A DNA stretch of 64,000 nucleotides from Pirellulales bacterium (lineage in GTDB: Bacteria; Planctomycetota; Planctomycetia; Pirellulales; PALSA-1355): positions 370,581 to 434,580 of the forward strand of contig JALHMI010000001.1 of the NCBI GenBank assembly GCA_022844125.1, written 5' to 3'. The notes below the pieces were generated by a model. That model saw only the letters and a program-made list of their open reading frames with translations. It was not told the DNA's origin and made no database searches. The position numbers and the translations under genes are program-made. Within the stretch, counting starts at the first letter, position 1. Each line of letters begins with the position of its first letter. Below are positions 51,971 to 58,568 of this stretch, in pieces.

Positions 51971-52927
51971 TTAGAAACCAGCGACCTTCGAGGCGTCGGT
52001 CTGTGCGCGGACGAACGCCAGATCGGTTTGGCTCAGCCGCGAGTAAGGAACCGTCGTGAACTTCCCGGTGTCCTTCAGCAGCCGCACGTGCGTCTTGCCA
52101 ACCACCACCAGGCGCGCCCGAACTTGGAACTCGCCCGTGTTATCTGACCACAACCGCATTCCGTCGGCCGCGTCGGTCTTCGGTTCGGCGGCCGCCATCG
52201 GACCGGTCGGTTCGCTGAACAGGTCTTCGACTTCCTTGCTGGGCTCGGCCGGCGTCGCCGGAGCTTCATTGGCCGCGGCCTTGTTACCGCTCGGGGCGTC
52301 CAGATCCTTGAACAGATCGTCGACCTCATCGGTCGGCTTGGCCGGGGCGGTTTCCGGCTCCTTGAACAGGTCTTCGACCTCGGCCGGCTCGGCGGGTTTC
52401 GTCTGCGGCTCGACCGGCGTCGTTTCCGGCTGGCTGAACAGGTCTTCCACCTCGGCCGAAGGGGCGGGGGCTGCAGGGGCCGGAGTGGGGGCCGGAGTCG
52501 GAGTGGGCCTCGTTGCCGGCGGCGTCACCGGCGCGGGCGCAGGCGTCGCCGGCGCCGGTTCGACAGGCGCTGGCGCGGGAGTCGGTTCAAACCGAGCCGG
52601 TTCCGGAGGCGCCGGCGGCATGTCGTCGTCCAGCGTCGGTTGCGGGGTTGATGGTTCGGTGCTCTCGATCGGCGCGGAGGGAACCTTGTCGGTCGTCACT
52701 TCGCAGCCCGCGCAATCGGCCGGCATGCTCGTCGAGCAGCCCGACTCTTCATAGACGACGCCACAATCGGCGGGACCGCAGCTCGATTCATAGCAACCCG
52801 AGCCATACACGGGGCCGCAATAGACCGGCTGGCAGTGTCCCCCATGGCGCCACCGAAAAGCGGAAGCCGAGTTGGCGACCATCATGACGGCCACGGCCCA
52901 AACGACGATTTTCTTTCCCTGCCGCAT
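51971..52927 (-). CDS. Secreted Cys- and Pro-rich protein with a C-terminal SHD1 domain
   Basis: A 318-residue protein. A signal peptide (KKIVVWAVAVMMVANSASAF) precedes a Cys-rich segment (about 10 Cys in 50 residues), then a Pro/Ala linker of about 140 residues holding four copies of an EVEDLF or EVDDLF repeat. The C-terminal 50 residues (LWSDNTGEFQVRARLVVVGK) match SHD1, a domain first described in yeast Sla1 and common in planctomycetes. The ATG is at 52925-52927. The structured RNA at 53157-53428 ends 230 bp upstream. Confidence 0.85.
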   Translation of the reverse strand: MRQGKKIVVWAVAVMMVANSASAFRWRHGGHCQPVYCGPVYGSGCYESSCGPADCGVVYEESGCSTSMPADCAGCEVTTDKVPSAPIESTEPSTPQPTLDDDMPPAPPEPARFEPTPAPAPVEPAPATPAPAPVTPPATRPTPTPAPTPAPAAPAPSAEVEDLFSQPETTPVEPQTKPAEPAEVEDLFKEPETAPAKPTDEVDDLFKDLDAPSGNKAAANEAPATPAEPSKEVEDLFSEPTGPMAAAEPKTDAADGMRLWSDNTGEFQVRARLVVVGKTHVRLLKDTGKFTTVPYSRLSQTDLAFVRAQTDASKVAGF

Positions 52928-53156
52928 CTGTTTGTCTCCTCGAACCGTCAGAAACGAGCTCGTTATCCCAAAATGAGCACTTATGCTAGCTTTGCCAGTT
53001 GCCCTTCGCAACTCTCTTGAGAGGAGTTTACATCGCGATTCGTGCGTCGGTGGATGCGAACAGCTTATGCCGGATGCTCCGATAGGTCCGGTGGCGCCGT
53101 GCTGGGCAATTCGGCTGCCGCACCCAGGTCGGATCTGGCCGGACGCCCCCAGGCGC

Positions 53157-53198
53157 AAAAGAAGAGCCGGCCGAAGTGTTTAGGGCTTCGACCGGCTC
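53157..53198 (-). terminator. Terminator of the structured RNA
   Basis: GAGCCGGTCGAAG (53186-53198) and CTTCGGCCGGCTC (53164-53176) form a 13-bp stem with one G-U-type mismatch and a 9-nt loop. It is followed by TTCTTTTG on the minus strand. Confidence 0.85.
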
Positions 53199-53292
53199 CA
53201 CTTAGAAAACGGGTTCAGAAACGTGGCTGTCTAACGCAGCCGAGCTCGAGGGGTGACCCATCGGCTCGGTCAGGCAGCCCGTCGGCTGCTCG

Positions 53293-53325
53293 TTAAACGA
53301 GCCACCTCTGTATACCACTAGACAT
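53293..53325 (-). CDS. 10-codon reading frame with a near-perfect ribosome-binding site
   Basis: ATG at 53323-53325 opens a frame MSSGIQRWLV ending in TAA. AAAGGAGGTGA lies 4 bp before the ATG (53330-53340), almost the full complement of the 16S rRNA tail. GGTGACCC (53327-53334) in this site is exactly complementary to GGGTCACC at 53252-53259 downstream, so the site can be masked. Translation is not proven. The peptide has no known relative; a leader or regulatory role is inferred. Confidence 0.45.
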   Translation of the reverse strand: MSSGIQRWLV

Positions 53326-53434
53326 AGGGTCACCTCCTTTCCAACCAAGGCCATCCCGCGGTTCCTGCCAGCCCTGACCGGCAGCGTCCCCGGGCCGTTG
53401 GTCCCGCCGGACCACGTTAGTCCAGCACGACTTC

Positions 53435-53464
53435 ATACTATTCAGCGGGCTTCGGCAAAATCAA
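53435..53464 (-). promoter_or_regulatory. Promoter of the structured RNA
   Basis: On the minus strand TTGATT (53459-53464), an 18-bp spacer and TAGTAT (53435-53440) fit a sigma-70 type promoter with 4/6 and 5/6 matches. Confidence 0.55.
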
Positions 53465-53665
53465 GAGCAGCCTAATCAGCCGCCCCGATTTTGCGCTAGC
53501 GCCCGCATCCGAGAGTGAAGAAAAAGACCGCCCTTCGGTGGAAAAGGTTCGCAGCGAAGGAACTCCTGCGCGTTTTCCGGCCCGACTGAAAGGCAGGCGA
53601 GCAGTCAGGGACAAGGGCGGTGTTACAATCTCGTTACGCCGCCCATAGTAGAAACCTCAAAGCGG

Positions 53666-53920
53666 ATGGAATCGGACTTGATCGACCCCATTCCCATTGA
53701 AACAGAGGCCATCGCCGAGGCTGTGCTGGATTCAGCGTTCGCGGTGCACCGGGCACTCGGCCCAGGTCTGCTTGTCGAGTTGAAGGCGGTAGAGAAACAT
53801 TTGCCGCTTTACGAGGCACAACTACTGACCTGTTTGAAACTGACAGGACACCGGATCGGCCTATTGATCAACTTCAACGTGCCGCTGCTGAAGGACGGTA
53901 TTGAGCGAGTGGTCCTGTAA
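53666..53920 (+). pseudogene. GxxExxY-family protein with an internal deletion
   Basis: An 84-codon frame. Its first part (ETEAIAEAVLDSAFAVHRAL, then GPGLL) and last part (VELKAVEKHLPLYEAQLL, then LLINFNVPLLKDGIERVVL) match the ends of GxxExxY proteins, which are about 125 residues long. The two are joined directly at GPGLL-VELK, so about 40-50 central residues including the GxxExxY motif itself are gone, in frame. The PD-(D/E)xK-like core is therefore incomplete and the product is probably inactive. The ATG is at 53666. Confidence 0.8.
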
Positions 53921-53951
53921 CGCACTCAAACTCCGGAGAGTGAAGTAACCA

Positions 53952-54056
53952 CAACGACACAACGACACGACGAAAAGACAAGAGCAATGACTTCTAACTA
54001 TGCGCATCTCGGATTTCGAACTTTTCCTGTTTCTTCGTCGTGTCGTTGTGTCGTTG
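53952..54056. repeat. Perfect 23-bp inverted repeat
   Basis: The arms 53952-53974 and 54034-54056 are perfect reverse complements, built from repeated ACGACACA words, and are separated by 59 bp. Short further pairing (AACC/GGTT outside, GAAAAG/CTTTTC inside) extends the stem with small bulges. It lies between the GxxExxY remnant and the end of the methyltransferase gene. Confidence 0.95.
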
Positions 54057-54120
54057 CGGTTCCCTTGCCTTTTCCTCGGACAGCTACGTCTTTACTCGTT
54101 CAGCATGGAACATTGAGGCT

Positions 54121-55392
54121 CTACACCACCCGGCAGATAAAGCACTTCAGGTACTCGCTCTCCAGGCAGGTCACGCTGGTCGGATGATCAGGCGCCGCGC
54201 CGCGGGTTTCCAGCACCTGAATCCCCCGCTTCGATTGCTCGGCCACGCCCAGCAGCAGGTGGAAAAAGTCCTCGCGCGTGACATGCCCCGAGCAACTGCA
54301 GGTAACCAGGATTCCGCCCGGCTCAAGGACATCGAGCGCCATCCGGTTGAGCTTGTGATAAGCCCGTAGCGCGTCGTCCAGCGAGCTGCGGCTGCGGGCG
54401 AACTTCGGCGGGTCGAGAATCACGGCCCCGAACCGCTCGCGGTTGACTTTCAGAGCATCGAGCGCCTTGAAGCAATCGGCCTCCTCGAACTTGGCCACCG
54501 TCACGCCGTTCAGCTCGGCGTTCGCTCGTGCCAAGGCGATTGCTTTGGCACTGGAATCGAAGCCGTAAATCTCGCGCGCGCCGCCATGCACGGCCCCGTT
54601 CAGACTGAACCCGCCGCTGTAGCAGAACATGTCCAAGACGCGGCGATCGCGCATGTAGCGGGCGGCAGCCAGTCGGTTTTCACGCTGGTCGATATAGAAG
54701 CCCGTCTTTTGTCCTTCGGCCAGGTCGATGCCGTAGCGGATACCGTTCTCGGTGATGAACGCGGGACCGCTCGGCGCTTCGCCCCAGTGGAGTCCATCGC
54801 GAAGCTGCACGCCCTCGGCGCTGGCGATCCCTTTCTCGGTGCGAATGAAGATGCCCCGCGGGTGAACGAGTTCTTTGAGCACTTCGATAATGCCATCCAG
54901 TCGCCGTTCGATCCCCAGGCCGGTCACCTGCACGCTCAGCCATTCGCCCAGCCGATCGACGACCAGGCCACTGAGCCCGTCCGCTTCGCTAAACACCAGT
55001 CGGCAAGCGCCGTCGCGCTTCTCGAGACCGAGAGTCTGTCGCAAGGCGACAGCCGTTTCCAACCGCCCGCGCCAGAAGGCATCGTCCAGCGCCTGGTGAA
55101 TGTCCCACGAGTACAGCCGCACACGAATCCGACTCTGGCTGTTGAAAATCCCTCGGGCGACGAACTTGCCTGTGTCGGTCATCAGATCGACTACATCACC
55201 ATCGGCCACTTCGCCCTGAATGTGATGGATGGCCGAATCGAGAACCCACGGATGACGGCCGTAGAAGGGACGCGCCTTGCGCGGCTTGAGGATCGCCTGA
55301 GCCGCAGCAAAGCCAACGGCCGTTTCCAGGGCGCCATCGGAGGCCAAGTCGGCCGCGGGGTCAGCGGTGGGGTCGGTCGTCGGTTCACTCAT
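54121..55392 (-). CDS. RlmI-like 23S rRNA cytosine methyltransferase
   Basis: A 423-residue class I SAM methyltransferase. An N-terminal PUA domain (ILKPRKARPFYGRHPWVLDS) is followed by the catalytic domain with RVLDMFCYSGGFSLNGAVHG (SAM site) and the LDPPKFARS motif, as in RlmI, which makes m5C1962 in E. coli 23S rRNA. CSCSGHV contains the likely catalytic Cys. The first 30 residues are Thr/Asp/Ala-rich and not part of the family. The ATG is at 55390-55392. Confidence 0.88.
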   Translation of the reverse strand: MSEPTTDPTADPAADLASDGALETAVGFAAAQAILKPRKARPFYGRHPWVLDSAIHHIQGEVADGDVVDLMTDTGKFVARGIFNSQSRIRVRLYSWDIHQALDDAFWRGRLETAVALRQTLGLEKRDGACRLVFSEADGLSGLVVDRLGEWLSVQVTGLGIERRLDGIIEVLKELVHPRGIFIRTEKGIASAEGVQLRDGLHWGEAPSGPAFITENGIRYGIDLAEGQKTGFYIDQRENRLAAARYMRDRRVLDMFCYSGGFSLNGAVHGGAREIYGFDSSAKAIALARANAELNGVTVAKFEEADCFKALDALKVNRERFGAVILDPPKFARSRSSLDDALRAYHKLNRMALDVLEPGGILVTCSCSGHVTREDFFHLLLGVAEQSKRGIQVLETRGAAPDHPTSVTCLESEYLKCFICRVV

Positions 55393-55591
55393 GGTCGGGC
55401 TGCCAATCTACAAAAGTCGCGGGAAGCGCAATCCTCAATCATCCGCCACACGCCGCTCCCTGTAAACTGCCGCAGGCCCGGCAAACGCGGATCCGCGCGA
55501 ATTCGACGCGAGTTTGCCCCCCTTGCCAGAGGAGCTTATTCTGAACCTGTCGATCTCTCGACCGTCCATGACCCAACGATAGGACCCCGTT

Positions 55592-56608
55592 ATGCTCCAC
55601 AGCCTGCTCGTGTCGCTCGTGATCCTGGCCGCGGTGGTTTCGCTCGTCCAGGCCGATCCGCCCAAGGTCGTGCTGGCAATCCATGGCGGCACGGCCGGCC
55701 CGCGCAGCGAGCTCTCGCCGGAGCTCGAAAAGCTGGTACGCGCCGACATGCAGCGTGCGCTGGAAGCGGGACATGTCGTGCTCAACAAGCCCGATGGCAC
55801 GGCGCTCGATGCAGTGGAAGCCGCCGTGCGCGTACTGGAAAACTCGCCGCACTTCAACGCCGGCAAGGGTTCGGTCTTCACGCACGAAGGTCAGATCGAG
55901 ATGGACGCCTCGATCATGGACGGCAGCAACCTGAAGGCCGGCGCCGTGGCCAGCGTCACCGTGATCAAAAATCCGATCACCGCCGCCCGAGCCGTGATGG
56001 ACAAAACCCGGCACGTGCTGCTCATCGGCCGCGGAGCCGAAGTGTTCGCCGCGAAGGCCGGGCTCGAAACGGTCGACCCGGCATACTTCTGGACCGAGCG
56101 CCGCTGGAATCAGATCAAGAAGATCTGGGAGCGCGAAGCGAAGGAGCGGGCGGAAGCAAAACAAGCCCGGGCTGATTCAGCGGCCGATGAGCCCTGGGGT
56201 ACCGTCGGCGCCGTGGCGCGCGACGCGCGCGGCAACCTGGCAGCGGCGACTTCCACCGGCGGCCGCACGAACAAAATGTACGGTCGCGTGGGCGACTCCC
56301 CGATCGTGGGCGCCGGCACCTATGCCGAGAACGGGGTGTGCGCGGTCTCTGGCACCGGCGAAGGGGAGTTCTTCATCCGCTACGCCGTCGGCCACGACAT
56401 CGCGACCCTGATGAAGTACAAGGGGCTTTCGCTCGACGCGGCGACCACCGAAGTCATCATCGGCAAGCTCCAGCCAGCCGGCGGCGAAGGGGGCGTGGTG
56501 AGCATCGATGCCGAGGGGAACTTCGCCGCGCCCTACAATACGCCCGGCCTCTATCGCGGTTACATCACGGCCGACGGCAAGTCGAAGGTGATGCTGTACG
56601 AGGATTGA
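55592..56608 (+). CDS. Secreted isoaspartyl peptidase / L-asparaginase
   Basis: A 338-residue Ntn-hydrolase with a signal peptide (LLVSLVILAAVVSLVQA). The glycine-rich N-terminal part (AIHGGTAG, NAGKGSVFT) leads to the self-cleavage site: Thr204 in EPWGTVGAVA becomes the nucleophile after autoprocessing. The C-terminal part has GTGEGEFFIRYAVGHDIATL. It releases L-Asp from isoaspartyl dipeptides. The signal peptide places it in the periplasm, unlike the cytoplasmic E. coli IaaA. The ATG is at 55592. Confidence 0.9.
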   Translation: MLHSLLVSLVILAAVVSLVQADPPKVVLAIHGGTAGPRSELSPELEKLVRADMQRALEAGHVVLNKPDGTALDAVEAAVRVLENSPHFNAGKGSVFTHEGQIEMDASIMDGSNLKAGAVASVTVIKNPITAARAVMDKTRHVLLIGRGAEVFAAKAGLETVDPAYFWTERRWNQIKKIWEREAKERAEAKQARADSAADEPWGTVGAVARDARGNLAAATSTGGRTNKMYGRVGDSPIVGAGTYAENGVCAVSGTGEGEFFIRYAVGHDIATLMKYKGLSLDAATTEVIIGKLQPAGGEGGVVSIDAEGNFAAPYNTPGLYRGYITADGKSKVMLYED

Positions 56609-56683
56609 AGCGGCTACCCTTGGCCGGTTTCGTCATCCCCGGCGAGCCGCCGGGTGAGTTTCTGGGGCCAACGCTGGCACCCA

Positions 56684-57199
56684 TCAATTCACCGTGCGAA
56701 CCTTGGCCGGACTTTCGGCCTCTTTGCCTTGCGGTTCTTCCGTTTGAGCTGCGAGTTTCGCCTGCTCTTCCGCCTGGGCGATTTTCTCGGCAAGCGCGTC
56801 CTGCAGTTCCTGGCTGTTCATGACAGCTGCGCATACACCGGCGCCGAGCCCAGCGAGAATCAACGTGCGGGGACTGATCTTGGCCAGAGCATAGGCGGCA
56901 ACCGCGCCACCACCCACCGCCGCGAGCAGCTTCGTGGCAGGCGTCCACTCGCTGAACTCTTCCACGGCCGATTGTACCGCGCGCGCCGGCCGATGATCAG
57001 CAATCGCCGAACGCATTTCCGCAGCGCAGCGCTGCGTCCGCTCTTCCAGGTCGTGCACCGAGCGATCAAATTCGTCTTTCGCCCGCCGGGTAAGATCATG
57101 GCACTTTTCGCTGATCCGCACGCGGCGAGCCTCGCCTTCTTCCGGATCCAGCAAGTACATCAATCCGGCTCCCAGGGCGGCGGCGGTGATCGGGTTCAT
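56684..57199 (-). CDS. Membrane-associated protein with a short hydrophobic N-terminus, stress-type
   Basis: A 171-residue protein. The N-terminal segment PITAAALGAGLMYLLDPEEG followed by EARRVRISEK resembles a motif of small stress-related proteins near BON- or CsbD-type genes. A charged helical region follows, then two hydrophobic stretches (LAAVGGGAVAAYALAKI, LILAGLGAGVCAAVM) and an Ala/Glu tail. The function is unknown. The ATG at 57197-57199 is preceded by AGGAAC. It diverges from the next gene. Confidence 0.6.
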   Translation of the reverse strand: MNPITAAALGAGLMYLLDPEEGEARRVRISEKCHDLTRRAKDEFDRSVHDLEERTQRCAAEMRSAIADHRPARAVQSAVEEFSEWTPATKLLAAVGGGAVAAYALAKISPRTLILAGLGAGVCAAVMNSQELQDALAEKIAQAEEQAKLAAQTEEPQGKEAESPAKVRTVN

Positions 57200-57403
57200 T
57201 GCTAGTTCCTCTCTATAAGTGAACGATTGCGAGCCGAAAATCGGCTGTTTCAGCTCGGGAGTAACAAGCGGCGTTGCCCCTGCAATTGCTGCGCCTCGCC
57301 CTCGGATTTCCCGACCTATGCCCGCTGGGCATATCGATTGCACGACATTGGCACGGCTGATTGAACCGAATCAGAACCTCGTCAATCCAATAGGGAGCTT
57401 ACG

Positions 57404-57637
57404 ATGTCCCGCTGCGAAGTTTGTGGCAACGATTACGATAAGGCCTTTGAAGTCGTCACTGATGGCGCGTCGCACACGTTCGATAGCTTCGAGTGTGCGA
57501 TCCATGCGCTCGCGCCCCAGTGCGACCACTGCGGTTGCCGCGTGATCGGCCATGGCGTCGAAGCCGATGGCGTGATTTTCTGTTGTGCTCACTGTGCCCA
57601 GCATGCAGGCGTCAGCGGGCTACGAGATCGCAGCTAA
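57404..57637 (+). CDS. Small Cys-rich, probably zinc-binding protein
   Basis: A 77-residue protein with CxxC pairs at the start (RCEVCGND), in the middle (QCDHCGCR) and near the end (CCAHCAQHAG), plus a Cys and His in FECAIH. It resembles a widespread family of small proteins of unknown function with zinc-ribbon or metallothionein character. The ATG is at 57404, behind AGGGAG. No more specific role can be given. Confidence 0.8.
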   Translation: MSRCEVCGNDYDKAFEVVTDGASHTFDSFECAIHALAPQCDHCGCRVIGHGVEADGVIFCCAHCAQHAGVSGLRDRS

Positions 57638-57751
57638 CGGCCCTGCCAAGACCTGCTTCATCTGCTCCGGGGTGTTTCGCCGCTGGCCACCCTGGCGGGT
57701 CGGCTACCGGCTCGCGCAAGCGGCCGCCGGCCGACTTTCCCCACGGAATGC

Positions 57752-57779
57752 TTGTATCAATAATAACTATTGATATATT
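57752..57779 (+). promoter_or_regulatory. Aquaporin-peroxidase operon promoter with a palindromic spacer
   Basis: TTGTAT (57752-57757) and TATATT (57774-57779) are 16 bp apart. A perfect inverted repeat, TATCAATA at 57755-57762 and TATTGATA at 57768-57775, centres on the spacer and overlaps both elements. The site is an AT-rich island in GC-rich DNA. A repressor of Fur/PerR or similar type is plausible but not shown. Confidence 0.55.
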
Positions 57780-57836
57780 CAACTCCCCGGCTTCGAAGGG
57801 CCGGTTAGTCATCCCTGGGACGAGGGTCTTTCCAAG

Positions 57837-58562
57837 ATGGATACCAAGGCTGCGCTGGCGGAGTTGATCGGCACGTTTACGCTCGTTTTCATTGGTGCCG
57901 GCGCGGGCGCCCTGGCATCTCCCGATTCTGCTGGCCTGGTGGCCGTGGCTTTCGCCCACGGTTTGGCCCTGATGGTCATCATTTATGCCTGGGGAAGTAT
58001 CTCGGGCGCGCACGTGAATCCGGCCGTTACGCTGGGCGTGCTCAGCACGGGGCGCATTTCGCTCCCCAAGGCAATCAGCTACTGGATCGCCCAGGCGCTA
58101 GGGGCAGTTGCCGCGGCCTATACGCTCGCCTGGTTCCTCGGTCCCGACTCGAGCCTCGGCGCCACGATTGGCAAACTTACGCCGGGAGTTGCGAACGCCG
58201 CCGAAGGCGCCAATGCCGCCAAGGTCATCGTGCTTGAAGGCATTCTTACCTTCTTCCTCGTAACGGCCGTATTCGCTTCGGGCATTCATGGGCGCAACGG
58301 CAACCTGGCGGGCATCGCCATCGGGCTGGTGCTCACGATGGATATTCTCTTCGGCGGTCCGCTGACCGGCGCGAGCATGAACCCCGCACGCACACTGGGC
58401 CCCGCCGTCGCGACGGGCGAACTCAACTACGTGTGGATGTACTTTGCAGGCCCTGCCGCCGGTGGGTTGCTGGCGGCTTTGTTGTATGACAAGTTTTTCT
58501 TGCCGAGTGCTGAATTGACCCCTCCGGTCGATGCAGCCGAAAAAGGCAAGCACAGGAGATAG
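57837..58562 (+). CDS. Aquaporin / MIP family channel
   Basis: A 241-residue protein with six membrane segments and two NPA boxes (HVNPAVTLG and SMNPARTLG). The second half-repeat is typical. The selectivity filter residues cannot be fixed by eye, so I do not decide between water and glycerol. Its stop is 6 bp before the cytochrome c peroxidase gene with AGGAG between, so the two are co-transcribed. This suggests a role in passing H2O2 or water across the inner membrane. The ATG is at 57837. Confidence 0.9.
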   Translation: MDTKAALAELIGTFTLVFIGAGAGALASPDSAGLVAVAFAHGLALMVIIYAWGSISGAHVNPAVTLGVLSTGRISLPKAISYWIAQALGAVAAAYTLAWFLGPDSSLGATIGKLTPGVANAAEGANAAKVIVLEGILTFFLVTAVFASGIHGRNGNLAGIAIGLVLTMDILFGGPLTGASMNPARTLGPAVATGELNYVWMYFAGPAAGGLLAALLYDKFFLPSAELTPPVDAAEKGKHRR

Positions 58563-58568
58563 CGCATC

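Larger units (their letters stand above)
53157..53428 (-). ncRNA. Structured RNA of about 270 nt, no known family recognised
   Basis: On the minus strand a promoter (53435-53464) predicts a start near 53428 and an intrinsic terminator ends the RNA near 53157. In between, stable hairpins follow one another: GGTCC/GGACC near 53405, CTGCCGG/CTGGCAG, GCTCG/CGAGC, GCAGCC/GGCTGC, CCGAGC/GCTCGG and GGCTG/CAGCC. A short reading frame with a very strong ribosome-binding site lies in the middle. I do not see the signatures of tmRNA, SRP RNA or RNase P RNA. It could be a free small RNA or a leader of the SHD1 gene downstream. Confidence 0.6.

Noticed and set aside
53157-53428. Structured RNA as tmRNA, SRP RNA or RNase P RNA
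   Set aside because: No tRNA-like ends with a tag peptide, no GGAAGGAAGCAGCC-like SRP loop and no conserved RNase P core could be found.
54586-56175. 529-codon plus-strand frame
   Set aside because: Runs antisense to the RlmI-like gene and out of frame over the isoaspartyl peptidase; both real genes are well supported.
57317-57333. Perfect 7-bp palindrome TATGCCC-GCT-GGGCATA between divergent small genes
   Set aside because: Could be an operator, but it is short and not linked to a clear promoter, so I do not list it as a feature.
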